This document shows positions 50,801 to 63,500 of a stretch of DNA of 64,000 nucleotides, piece by piece. The stretch covers positions 1,214,874 to 1,278,873 of the forward strand of contig VZRR01012420.1 in assembly GCA_013398015.1 (NCBI GenBank), read 5' to 3'. Every line of letters begins with the position of its first letter. Position 1 is the stretch's first letter. The position numbers and the translations under genes were made by a program. The notes beneath the pieces were generated by a model. It was not told where the DNA came from. It saw nothing but the letters and a program-made list of their open reading frames with translations, and ran no database searches. Source of the DNA: Oreocharis arfaki (lineage: Eukaryota > Chordata > Aves > Passeriformes > Paramythiidae).

Positions 50801-53763
50801 CCCCAAAACCAACCAACAAAAACCCCCTTAGACCATATTGCCTCTATTTTATCATCAGTAGGCAAAAACACTATAAAAGAAACTTAGGCATATTTGTTTA
50901 TTGAATTTTGAGTTACAGGTGACCTGGCTGTCCCTTGAAAAAGGTCTCTTAGTGGTGCTGACTCCCAGTTTGAGTAGAGATCCCAAGATACTTGCAGAGT
51001 TTCTTGTAAGCTTAACCACAAGAGGCCTTTTGTGATAATTATAGCAGCTTTTTACATTTATGTTAATCTTCTTTATTTATTCCTTTTGCCTTTGGAAAGT
51101 TTACGTTACCAGGCAGTCACAGAGATGTATGTGTATGTATAAGCTTTCCAAAATACAGGGAAGTGAATACTTCCAGCTCTCTTAAATTTGCTTTTTAAAA
51201 AGAAAACTTTGATAATATAGAAATCACAATCTTTTCATTTCCCTTGGGGGCTCAGTTCTGATTTTGCCTGTGTAAGTCTGCTTCTACTGTATCTTTCCAG
51301 AAGAGCAGAAATGCAGTTTTTTGAAACATAACAGATTCATAGTCTAAAAAAAATAAAATGGTGTGGGTGAGATTAAGAGGGCAAGAGAAGAAATAGCTGA
51401 TACAGTAAAGTGGAAAAAGTGACAAGTCTGTTCAGTAGGTATTGTGTGAGATAATCTCCCATGTTCTTGTGTGGTATTTCAAGTGCACCTGGTCAATGGG
51501 GACTGCAGTGGGCTGCTCATTGCACAGCCATGAGGTAAAGTTTGTCCTCCCCTCATGTGCTCAGACATCTCTGCCTGGACATCAGGAGACACTTTATAGC
51601 TCTCAGACTCCCTTGGCAAGCTAATGACAGAAGTATTTGGAGGAAGGAGATTTTAATCTGTTTAACTGAAAAGAAGCAAGCACCTATAGGAGAATCCAGG
51701 ATAGGAAGGAAATCTTTGCGGGGACTGAGTTCTGTTCTCTTCTATCCGAGGCAGGAACATAATGTGGTCTTTTCCTTAAGTGAATAAAGTCTTTGTGAAG
51801 GCTAATTAGAGTCTGTCCATCCTGGGCTCAGAACAGGACTGCGGTGCACTACTGGACTGGCACTAGTTTTGAATGATGAGCTCAGGTGTCAGTAGCAGCT
51901 GAGAATGGAGCTCCACAGGGGCCACGAAGGAGGCTGAGAAGGAAGCAGAAAGGCTGGAATACTCAGCAAATTAACCCAAACTGGGGCCCATGTTTCTGGG
52001 GAAGCTAGGCAGCTCCCAAGAGTGAACAGTGCTCAGAGAGCCTGGGCACATCTGCACATCACTGCCGGGTACACGGATCCTGCTGCTTTGCTCCCACGGC
52101 TGCTATTTGAAGACTGTTCAAGGCTTTTGCTATTTTAGTGGCTCAAAACCTTTCAAATCCATATCTATATTTATGCACAGCCTGTGTATATTCATTTCTT
52201 TTGCCAATGCTGGTTTTCAGTTCAAACAGCTCTTCTGCTTCCCCCATTCCTCACTTTCCCAGCATAATTAAAGGGAATAGTCATCTTCTATCTTAACAGC
52301 TTACCGAAAAGATAACGTTTGCGGGTCTAAGAGGAAAAATACCCTAAAAACAACCTTGTGATCTTTTTTTTTGATTTCTTCACAATTTTTGCCACCTTGT
52401 TTTATAATATTTTGTAATATTTATAAACTTGAGAGACCTTGATAGTGGATGTACGTCTCTTAAAGATTTTTTGAAAATATTTCAACTTGGGTTCTTTTTC
52501 TAAACCTTATGATTTATTATAGGAAAAATAATATAGACAAGAAGAGTGCCTAAAAATATACATATTGCTGTTTTTCTTACTTTATATTTTAGAATATTGG
52601 AAATGTCAAAGCTAATCTTTGTTATTATGGAGGAGGCCCTGGCATGTGTTGGAGCCCAGCTGCTGGAAGCTCCGGAGATCTCAGTCTAGCTCTGTTCCCT
52701 GAGTACTGGGAAGCAGAGCCAGTGGCACTAGAGAGTCCCTTGGTGGCCAGTGCCTCACTGACACCTCACCTGCATCTGCAGCAAAGCCCTCAGGTCTTGG
52801 CTCAGCTGCTATACAAAAACAGGCTGCAACTTTGATCCCCTGAGGCGGTGTCAGTGACCTTGCCTCTCTGATTAGCAGTTCCCTTTGAGCTCCTTATGAA
52901 TTCCCATCATTTCCCTTATGAATTTTTCCAGACCGCTTAAAGATGCTCCAGGTACAAATCTGGTGATGTTTTGCTCTTTGCTTAATCAATTTCTTTTAAC
53001 ATTTCCTCTTAGGTATGTCTATCCTTGATTTCCACTTTTCCATATTCCTCAGAACAGATTAGTATTTCCTTCAAGTGATAACCTTAATGGGACAAATTAA
53101 GTTTTTTATTTTGATTTAACTTCACATCTGAAGGATTCAATGCATGGGATTGTTCAGTGAAGCTAAGCCCCAGCATTAGGAAGGGATCAGTCAAACAGAT
53201 TATCTTTGCACAGATGTCACATTTATAGTCTTCCTTTACCATAAACCCCTAAATTAACCACAGGCACGGGCTCAGGTGTGACTGAGCTTCACTCGTGATT
53301 CATGGTCAGAGCAATCCAGGTTGCAACTGAGCTGCTCTGTCGGGAGAGGCAAAGTCACTGGATGTTTGTGACAAGGCTGGGCACTGGGTTTACAGCATTG
53401 GTTTCAGATGGTGGAAATGCATTAATTGCCGCTTCCTCTGTGATTTCTGGTTCTTGTCACAAGGTAGTTGCAGAGGTGGGGAAGATGCATAAATTATTTT
53501 GCAGGAATGCTGAAGGCTCCCATCAAAGATTTAACAAGAGCCATGCGACAGGTGATGGGAGCGGTGCACAAAGGGGAAGCATCTGACGCTGTCTCGTACA
53601 GCTTTTGTTTTTAAAGCTGTGCAGATAAATGGTGACAAAGAGAGCAGATAAAAATGGTTGTGATTGACTGGCCCCTTTGTGTTAAGTTTGGGGCCAATGA
53701 TTTAATGGAGAAGGAGGAGGAAAAAACCCCAAGCAGCTAATAGGCATCCAAGATATTTTAATC

Positions 53764-53779
53764 TTTTTTTTTTTTTTTT
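53764..53779. repeat. Poly(T) run of 16
   Basis: Sixteen consecutive T followed by AATAGC. No retroposed body is recognisable on the minus strand to the left, so this is probably a simple mononucleotide tract. Confidence 0.9.
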
Positions 53780-56700
53780 AATAGCTTCTAAAATTTCATT
53801 AGAATCCAGTGGATGATTATCCTGTGTTATTAATGAGCTTCACTAGATGTCATGTGGAGTTTGGGAACATTAAAAAGCCACTGTAGTGACAAAGGGCTGG
53901 GAAAAACATATAAAAAGTAACCTTTTCTCTCGTCTGGAGTCCAGTTTTATTCAACTAGCTTGGAGGGTAATTTTTCTACTTTGTAAGGGAGGAGGAAAGA
54001 ATTTGTGAGGAAGATGTTTTGAAACCTCTGAGTGTTTTACATTTTTAAAGCACTTTCTTGAACTCCTCCCATTCATTTAATGTTCTTCTGAACACCAGGA
54101 GTAGATACATAGATATATACTGCCAAATTCAGTATAACCTCAAAATGTAAGATTGGGTGGACCTTAGCTGGTCATCTTGTCTACTGCTAAAATACAAACC
54201 AAAGTACATCAGCATATCTGAGTCTTCTGTGAAAGGTATTTGTCCAATCTCTTCCTAAAAGTCAGAAATCATGTTGAGTGAATAATGCTTTAGACCATCT
54301 ACCACCATTCCACTGCCTTTTCTGCTGGACAGTTTTCCTCCATGTCTATTTGGAACCCATTTCTTCTTACATTTGTCTCTCTACTCACTTTTGTTTGATA
54401 TCCCTCTTATAAATCACACATCCCCATTTTACTGCTGCAGCTGGAATTCATGTCATGGCCATAATCCATGAAAAATTTCCACCTGAATCACCTTTTCTTG
54501 GGTTCACGGTTGATTTTTTAGCTGTGGTAGATGATGTATTTTGTAGTAGTGACTTATTCTCCTTACTTCTTGCCTCCTGCCCTGTGCATCACTGCAGGCT
54601 TCCCTGGTGAAAGCAATCTGTCAGTGACCAAAGTGCAAAACCAAGGAGCAGTTCTGAGGAACAGCTTCTAAAAGACATCTCTTGTTGACATCTGTCTGCT
54701 GAGTTGTGTCAGTAAGCCACTGGTAACCCATCCACGGTATGTTACTGAAAGATTTTAAAGTCAAAATGCTGCAGGGTACTAATTTACATGTTTTTAAATA
54801 TAAACACTATAATTAATTGTTCAATTGTTCTTTAATCCAAAAAAGGGATGGGTTTAAAAACCCACTTTTTCAAGTGAGATCATGCTGGAGGTTTTAATCA
54901 CATTTTTTCCTTAAAGTTTTGGTAGTATAGTCTAGAACTCAGTTTTATATTATTTACCCAGGATCAGCATCAGTTTGGTTGGTTTGTAATTCTCTAGTTC
55001 ATCCCTTCTATACTTTTGAGTATTCAAATTATGTTGATAATCCTGCAATCATTTGAAATTTTGTTGCCCAAGTTTTCTTGAAATTAACTTTAGCAGGAGT
55101 TCCTCATCCCTTAAAGGCTCTTGGTGCAAGATATGTGTCTGTTGTTTTTAAAAAATGTTTAATTTTAGCAAATGCTACCTCACATCCCCTTTTCATCACA
55201 GATGGCAATCTTTCTGTTCCACCCTCGGTATAAAATTCCTGCTCAGTTTGATATACAGACAAAAATATCTATCCTCTGAAAATTTTTACTTTTTCTACTT
55301 GCCTAGGAACAGTTTTTCTCTGTGCCTGTAGCAATAGCTCATGTTGCGAAAAATTGCTGTAATTATTTCTATCTGTATTGGTCATTTCATTGTTCCTTTC
55401 ATTTCCTTATTATCAGTCAAATGTTTTGTAAATTATAATTACTATTTCCTTTCCATTTTCTTCCTGACTCTACAAATACATAAAAATTAATGTCTTACTG
55501 CCACTTGCATATCTTCTTTCAATATTTAAGAAGATTTTTTTTCCTAACAGAGTACTGACATGATTGGGGGTTTCTGGCTTTTGGAGCCTCCAACAGGAAA
55601 TTTGAGAACAGTTCCCACTTCAGTCTTCTTTTGGGACTTCTTCTTTTAAATTTCTGTCCCTGTCAGTGATGCTGACAATCTCACTAGTTTGGCCAAAATT
55701 AGCCCTTTCAAAAATTCTTATACTACTGGTCACTGGTGTTTTCTGTTTGCACACAATAAATGTAAACAGATCATCACCATAATCTTCAGTACCTAAGCAA
55801 TCACTCATTTTTAGGTCCTAATTGATTTTTCTTTGTCCGTCAAAATGAGGTCTAGTATTAAGTTATGCTACGCTAGGTAGAAAATTTGCTCTTCCAAGAA
55901 ATTACCTGTTATTTTTAGAATGTCTAGGGAAGTTTAATTGTTGCCTGCACTTGTTCAAAAAGGGGATCTCGAGTGAGGTCACCTATAATGAATATGAAGC
56001 CCATGGATCAAGTTTCTTAATTCTCCAGTGAGATACAAAAACTGAAAACAGGTAGTATCCAGTTCTCCTGAGTCAGTGAAATTATGATCCAAAGTGTCTT
56101 GTTTGTTGTCACTCAGAAAGTTGATGGCATATTCAGGAGAGTTTGCTCCTACCCCGTTACCATGCTACACCTGGGAAATACCAGAGCAGTGAAGTCAGAG
56201 GCTGAGGCTGCTGCTGGATTCAGTGGGGTAACAACCTTCACCCATGATCCCAGGTGAGGCTCAGCAGGCTGAAAGACTTTACCCCAGGTTTCAAAACATT
56301 TGAGGTGCCTATTTCTCATGGCAGCACTTGGCTCTTTAGCTCTTTCCAGTGCTTGGGAAATCCTGAGATGGTGAACCCCATAAACTTCTAATCTGAAAGC
56401 CTTTTTTTCAGCCTCCTGTTCATCAAACACCTCTTTCAGGCATCACAGCAGCATTGTGGTGGTAGTTGTTTTCTTTGCCTGGTGTTCCTGCGGCAGCAAG
56501 TTGGAGCTACTGTAGGCACTGGAGGGCCTGCTGAACTATTTCACTCTTGGTAGCCTGTGTGACTTCACATCTGATGTAATTTCTCACGTGTTTGGTGAAT
56601 ATTCATTGATTTGAAGATGACACACTTCCTTGTGAGGTGACAGCAAACCACTAAAGGATTGAACACCTTGAGCTTTCGAGGCCTGAAGTCCAAAGATAAA

Positions 56701-57645
56701 GCTGGCACATGTCATAAGATCAAGCTTCAGACCCATTTTCTGAAACATCTTGAGACTTCGGGGAAAACAGGAGAGATGGAGCTCCAGACTTGGTTTCTTG
56801 TTGGCAGCTTCAGGAGCATGTGTCAGGAGAGAGACGGACACCTCAGAGCAGCAGCTCATCACGTGCAGGGGATGCTGGACTGGATGACGCTGTCGAAGCA
56901 TCAGCTCTCTGCTGACAGCCCGGGCACCCCAGCTGCTGTTCCCCTTTGCTTTTGGGGCTGTGGCTTAGGGAGCCATCTGATGACTCCCAACCTGCAGGTC
57001 AGGAGACATGTCCGGGGTCACACAGAAATTCACCCCAGGGCTTCCAGTCACCCCCGGGTCTCTTGTTCCACATTGGCACAGTTTAACCCTGGAGTCTCTG
57101 CTCTCATGCAACGCTTGCTTTGCCCTGTCTGTAGTGCACAGCTCATACAACTGCATTTGTGTGTGTGCTTGGACATGCCACTCTGTCTTATCCTTGGCAC
57201 ACCAGGGGTGGAAAAGCAGTTCTGCTCCTGAAACTCCAAATGAATGTTCAAACACACATATTTATTTGTAGATGCTAATTAATATTACGGATAAGGGATT
57301 CTAGAGGATTTGAGGAGGGAAATAATTTCAAATAAGCAAATTATTTAATTTAGAAGTACATTTACTATACATAATAATGGACAGCTTTCTTATGGTGCTT
57401 TGCAACTTCAAAGTACTTTGCAACTATTAATTAATTAACATGTGTGCTCTTTTGGAGGTAGGAAACTAATTATTAGCAGCTCAGTCTTTCACACAGGGAA
57501 CTGAATGATAAACATTCATGTTATTTAAACAATTTAGCCATTGTATTGCATGCTCAATTTGTCTCTGCAAGTACCACTTCTCCATACGTAATGTGGATTA
57601 ATGCACATGCAAATTAATAACTTAAACAGTTGCATTCATACAACA

Positions 57646-57661
57646 CATGATGATCATCATG
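57646..57661. repeat. 16-bp perfect palindrome
   Basis: CATGATGATCATCATG is its own reverse complement over 16 bases. It sits in an AT-rich block that also contains an octamer ATGCAAAT (57607-57614) and TTAATTAATTAA (57427-57438). A perfect palindrome could be bound by a dimeric factor or be chance; nothing in the sequence decides. Confidence 0.9.
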
Positions 57662-60237
57662 AATAATGATGTGCCCAGTGCTTTATATCTTAGGACTCCC
57701 TTAAAATGACAATTAGTCATCCTTGTTTGTGTTCTCCGAAGGTCATTTGAGATTGATATTTGTCTCCAGATGGGAGCTGAAAGATGATATGGGCCAAGAG
57801 TTGTCTGGGAAGCTGGTCCCTGAAGTAGAAAGTTCTGGAGAGAATCCTGTAACATGGTGGGAAAACAAGCTTAGACTGCCTGAAGCTAGTACTTCATGTA
57901 GCTACACACACTTGTGTGCCAAAAAATCCAACTCAGTCCCAGTTAAGACAAAGGGGGAAAGATCAGTAAAAAATCCAGGCTCGTTATGCTGATGGCAGAG
58001 CAGAGACACAGTGGCTCAGTCAACATGTTGTACCCAAGCTCTTGTGCTGCTGTTTCCATAGGCAGCCTAAGCTAACCTTCATTTTAGCCTCTGCCCAAAT
58101 CCTAGCAACCCTATGACAGAGAAATCTCTGAGTAATTTAGGGAGCCTTTGTCTCTGCCAAAAATCAGTCAAGGGATGCTTCAGTAAAGATGGCTGGGACA
58201 GATGATTTTACTGGAACAGGAGCTGAGCTCCAGGCTTGTGCTTCAGCGAGGAAACTGTGCTCCTGTGGATCATTTGAGGATGAACTTACATTTCATCCTC
58301 CAGGAGCACCAGGTGACCACCCAGCAGTATGTGCAATGTATGGACAAGGCAGCAAATCTAGACTGAGGTTGCTGCTGCAGAGCAGCACTGGCAAAGCTGA
58401 AGAAACAAAGTGACCTCCTCAGGGTCCAGCACTTACACACTTTAACAAGTTATTTAAGGCAGGTTGATAATTTTTCTTCCCCAATGTCCATTTGGGATTT
58501 GAGATGCTGGTGATGAGAAGCGATTTTCTCCACAGGCACAAGCAGACACACAGCTTATCCTGCAGTTCTGCCAGGAGCAGAAGGCAACATGTAACTTGTG
58601 ATGAACTTTCCACCTCTCCGTGATGAGAAGAGAAGCTGCGCAAGAGAGATTTAAGACTCCCTGAAGAAAACAGAAAGGACATAAGGAAAGCTGAGGAAAG
58701 CACCCTTGGGAAGGCACAAAAGGAGTGTGACAGCTGAGGGAGGAAAAGCAACTGCTAAGTAAGCAGAAGTGTTACCAGGCTCAGACATTTGGGGAGCTTA
58801 GAAAAGGCAACAGGAATGAAGCACCTGAGAGTGTGTGAGAGCCTGGGGGATCTGAACAGAAGTGAATCTGTGCAGGCCCTCCTCAGGCTCCCAGGACACC
58901 CAGTCCGTGGGCTGGTTAGAAATTGCCAGTGTGGTCTTCTGATCTCTGCATGGCTGTGTGTGTTCCACAAAGCTTTCTGTGCTGGAACGTGGACTGTCCT
59001 TATCACAGCTCCTGACTGTTCCACTAACAGTTTGCTTCAGTTTTCCTATTTGCCAGTAATCCTATTTCCTTTCTCCTGGTCTTTTCTGACTCGGGATTGC
59101 CACTCTATGCTTTGGGCTCCCCTTTGCTGTCCCAGTAACTTCCACACCCTCTGTTTAACACACCCCATAGAGAAACCCAGACACAGACAATTCATGACTG
59201 CTGGATGACACTTCAATCTCTCCTTGCAGCTCTCCTGCTACCTGCTCTTCCTTCCCATATTTTTATGCCTCTTCTGATATTCTCGGCTTGTGCTGGTGTG
59301 CACTGCCCTATCCTCTTTATACAGATCCTGGCATACTTGTTTCTGTTCCTAGCTGATGTCTCTAGGCATTGCCTTTATGCTATTAACAATAATGACTACA
59401 TGGCATTTTAATTTCTTGATGCATTTTTAAGAAAACCTATGTTTAGCTCTTAATCCTGGCATAGACTGCATGTTCTTATCAATAATTGGCCTATTAGGTT
59501 ATGGGTACAGCTGAGTAAATTCCATGCTTATAAAACTGCTTGAGCAGGCAATGCATTTAGCTGACTGCAGACTGGTATTTATGTAGTTCCAGGAGAGTAA
59601 ATAAAGCCTATTGGGTGGCCATCATTATAGCATTATTTTACCTCCCTCCTTCCTTTGCTCTCAATTTCATGCAAAAACCCAATCTCTTGCACAGTCTTGT
59701 GCCTCCAAGAGGGTATTAAATTTCTTGAGCTGCTACTGAAATGAATGTAACTGGGAACATTCCCTGCCCTCCAAGACCAGGCTCCAATTCCCAAAATATA
59801 AGCAGTTATGAGATTGTTTCTAGTGTTCATTCCCACCATGATTGGTGATGGTCAGTGCAGGACTGGTAGTACCTTTGCCTGTTGATCTCCTGTTGTGGAC
59901 TGTACTGATCGCAGCCATTATCTGACAACTAAATTAACATAAACACCATGTAGAGGAGTGTTTTTGAATGGGGGGCAAAGTCGAGATTCCACATTTTCTT
60001 CTTCTAATATTTATGCTTGGAATAACTTTTCTGATTCTTCTTTCATTATATTGTAAGCCACTTGCAAAACAACCTTCTACAGGAAATAGTTATTTTGAAT
60101 TCATTGAAAAGATGGCCACAGCCCCCTGTTTTCCCCAGGAGAAGTCTATGTGCTTGTTGCTATTAACGTTTGAATGCCAGCTCTGTAAAACATTCCACAT
60201 GTGCATTGCTGTCTTTCACTTTTAACAGTTTAGGAGC

Positions 60238-60530
60238 ATTGAATCATGGAATCACAGGATGATCTGGGTTGGAAGGGACCTTAAAGATCACCTGGTTCCA
60301 GCCTCCCTGCCATGGGCAGGGACACCTTCCACTAGACCAGGTTACTCCAAGCCCCATCCAAGCTGGCCTTGAACACTTCCAAGGATGGGGCAGCCACAGC
60401 TTCTCTGGGCAAACTGTGCCAGTGCCTCACCACCCTCACAGTGAAGAATTCCTTCCTAATATCTGTAATCTAAACCTACTTTCTTTCAGTTTGAGGCCAC
60501 TCCCCCTTGTCCTACCATTACCTACCCTTT
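60238..60530 (-). mobile_element. CR1 LINE 3' fragment (minus strand)
   Basis: The best-preserved CR1 copy here. The plus strand gives GAATCATGGAATCACAGGAT, GGTTGGAAGGGACCTTAAAG, CCTGCCATGGGCAGGGACAC, CTTCCACTAGACCAGGTTAC, GGCCTTGAACACTTCCAAGG, GCCACAGCTTCTCTGGGCAA, AGAATTCCTTCCTAATATCT and GAGGCCACTCCCCCTTGTCC, the full ordered set of reverse-complement CR1 tail blocks. It is 5'-truncated at about 60530. The 90-codon frame inside it is repeat-derived, not a gene. Confidence 0.96.
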
Positions 60531-63500
60531 TAAGCAATTAATCTCCAGATAATGTTCCTTTCCAGATGATCTCTCTTAAGATGCATGAGTGGACCTCTTC
60601 AAACTTATATGTAGGTGTAAAAGTAATCACAGCCTTGTAATCAATGTGTTCTAGGTCTGGGTCTCCAAAATGTTCTCCTAGGGAAAAAGTGATCAAGACG
60701 TGGTTCCCAAAATAATTAAATCTTTCCATCTGCTTAATAGAAACCCACCTTTTTTGTTATTTAGGACTTACCTGTCTTGATGCTCAAAATAAGCTGATAC
60801 AGGCAGAAATAAAAGCCCATAAATGTACTAAAACTCATTAAAAGCAGATTAGTAATGGGACTGACTCGGAGATGTGGAGTGTTTCTGAAGGTAACGAGAC
60901 CCTGGCAGCTGCCAGCACTTTGGAACAAGCCTTTTCATGTTCCCAGTGGAGACCAATAACTTAGTAGCTGATACCAAAACAATTGCCCAGTTTAGAGCTG
61001 CCAAGTACCAAACTGCAGACGTACCATTTGCTTGGACAAATAAACTGAAATTAGGTTGCTGTGTCACGTAAGACGCTTGTTAAAGAGTGTGTGGAGCCTG
61101 AGGAAAAATGAGAGTCAATCAGTCCCTCTGGAAAGAGAAGCACAGCTGGAAGGAAAGAGCCTACAGAAACAGCCAAGAAACCAGATAAATACATGACAGC
61201 ATGAATGGCATCTTTGCTGTAGATTACAGACACTTGATTTTATGACCCCAGTGTTTCCCAGCCCAGCACATCCTTTTTTTTTTTTAAATTTTGGGATTTT
61301 TTGGCTTGGTTTGTCTTTGGTTTTTGGTTTGGTTTTTTTGTTTGTTTGTTTGTTTGTTTGGATTGAAGATTTTTTCTTCTACCTTTCAACAGAAGGTGTC
61401 ATCTCCTCCAGTTAGGGGAGAAGAACCATGCTGCAGTAAAACTGGGATGGATGTGAAGAATGAGGCCCTTGAACACAGGGACAGGCAAAGCCATTTCAAC
61501 ACAGTTTGGACTGAAGGAAAAGGCTGTGTATGCAAAGTGTGAGTGATTAGCTATTAGGACAGATGAACCAAAGAGGGGTGCCCAAATGCTGCCTGCCAGC
61601 AAGTCTTTTTGCTGCAAATATCTCTTTCTCTTTCTCTTCACCAAAAATAACTGACTGGATTCCAGAAAAATTGTGTGTTAATTTCTGCATTACACCACAA
61701 AATCAGGGCAGATAATCCTAATAGTCCCCCACAGATTTTCTTGTGTTCCCCCCACTATGATCAATCAGCCTGGCCTCTCATGTCATATGGATCAGGGATT
61801 TCTCTGTGGAGATTTTCCAGCACCAACCCTGTCCCTTCTGATCTCCAGATTGACGCTTCTCACTCTCCCAGGCTGACACATGGAGACAGTTGGTGCTTGG
61901 AACAGAGTAATCCAGATCTCCTCACTCCCACACCCCTGCTGTGGTGCCGCCTTTGCCGTCCCTCAGATAGAGCAGAGCCACAGGCAGCAGAGCAAACACA
62001 CGGATCAGCTCTTCTGGCTCCAGAGAGCTGGTGGTTCCTCTTGGCTGCACAGGCTTAGAAAAGACAGGGAGTATTTTTCACAATGAATTATTTAAAATGA
62101 GCCTTTTTGACCTCATTTTCTATATGCATCTCCTAGCAGAAAGTTGAAGCTAAAGTCATTTGTCATGGCTGAGTGTAAATCCAAGGGGAGCAGATGGGGG
62201 TTTCCCTGCCACGTAGCCATGCAGACAATGTGTGCATGAAAATGGACTGCCTGGGATGAGGCAGGCAAAACCTCCACAAAGGAAAATGGAGCTGCAGCTA
62301 AATGTTTCAAAATCAACCCCCTGAGTTTACTGGTGGGATTTTGGTTCTCCTGTGAACCTCGTCCAGGTTTTGGTCACTTGGAGGCAATGCCTTCATCAAT
62401 TAATTCAACATCTTCACTTATTTTTTTAGCTTTGAAAAAAATTGCTGTCCAATAAACTGTTTTTCTTTCTGGGATCTGCTGGTAATGGCTTTGTGGCATA
62501 CCAAGGAAAGGACTGAGGAATTTTATGGGGCTTAGTAAGAGTGTGGAAGATTCTCTGTCATTTGAAATCTTCATACGCAGTTTAGTGCCTTCTTGTGTTG
62601 TCATGCATTTACAGACTTGGTGAAGAAATTATTATCATATAATCAGTGGGCTCCTAACGGTGATAGAATAGCTTTCCATCTTCCAGGGAAGCCCCTTTTA
62701 GCTTTCATTACTGTGCATAACTGCAGAGCCTGCCAAAGAGCAGTATCGATTCCTGCGCATTGAGCAGATCAGGGCTGGGTTTGTTGTGCAAATAACAACC
62801 CAGCAGCAGCACTGCAGACAGCAGGAGCAAAATGAGACAACAGTCTGTGTCAGGCATTTGAATTTATTCATTCTGCCTGGTGTTTGTGGTGCAGCATGAC
62901 GAGCTGCCTTAGTCTCCATGCACGTTTTCCGTATGAGCTTGATGCACTGTGGGGACTTCTGGCTGTCAGCTCTCGATGGAGCATGCCCTTGGAAAGGCTG
63001 GCATGAGCTCTCCAAGATGAATTATTTAGACAGCTTCACAAACATCTTTGAGCCAAAGCTAGAGATACATCTGCTTGTCATGGGCAGCCATGAACCTGTG
63101 ACGAGAGCAGAGGGGTTTCCCCGTGACACAGCCCAGCCTGTTGCTCACTGCTGCAATGCTGCACAGCAGAGAGAGCAGGAACAGTAGGAAAGGGAATGCT
63201 CTCCCCATAGGAGGGGTTTGCTTTTACCAAAGGCTGTATCACAACACGAGCTGCAGCTGAATCAAAATCTCATTCAAAAATGAATCAAAAACCTGGATTT
63301 TGCTGAACTTCTGGCTGATCAAGTGCAGGACTGGTCAGGTGTGGTTGGTACTGGGAGCTGTCACTTGTGCCACCCCTAAGGCAGTTTGCACATACAGATG
63401 ATGTCTTTTAACCTGAAAATAGACTCTAGTGGGGTTTGCAGCCGTTTAAGCCCTTCCTCCAGCCAATGCAGATGACTGCATTATGGATTTTTCACTGATG

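Larger units (their letters stand above)
44861..60237. other. Intron 1 segment, no gene recognised
   Basis: About 15 kb without recognised repeats other than a T16 run at 53764-53779. The longest frames (175 codons minus at 48179-48706; 190 codons plus at 56659-57231) have no domain I recognise and no supporting splice or codon signal. The interval 54140-56120 is T-rich and reads like an old decayed element, but I could not name a family. An AT-rich, motif-dense block lies at 57280-57680. Confidence 0.45.

Noticed and set aside
55620..55808. Minus-strand peptide containing YGDDLFTFI, reminiscent of the reverse transcriptase YxDD box
   Set aside because: The four-residue match has no supporting upstream or downstream reverse transcriptase motifs, and the flanking translation is interrupted. 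The region may be an old decayed element, but I could not name a family.
60269..60541. 90-codon plus-strand frame
   Set aside because: Lies entirely within the antisense of a CR1 3' tail.
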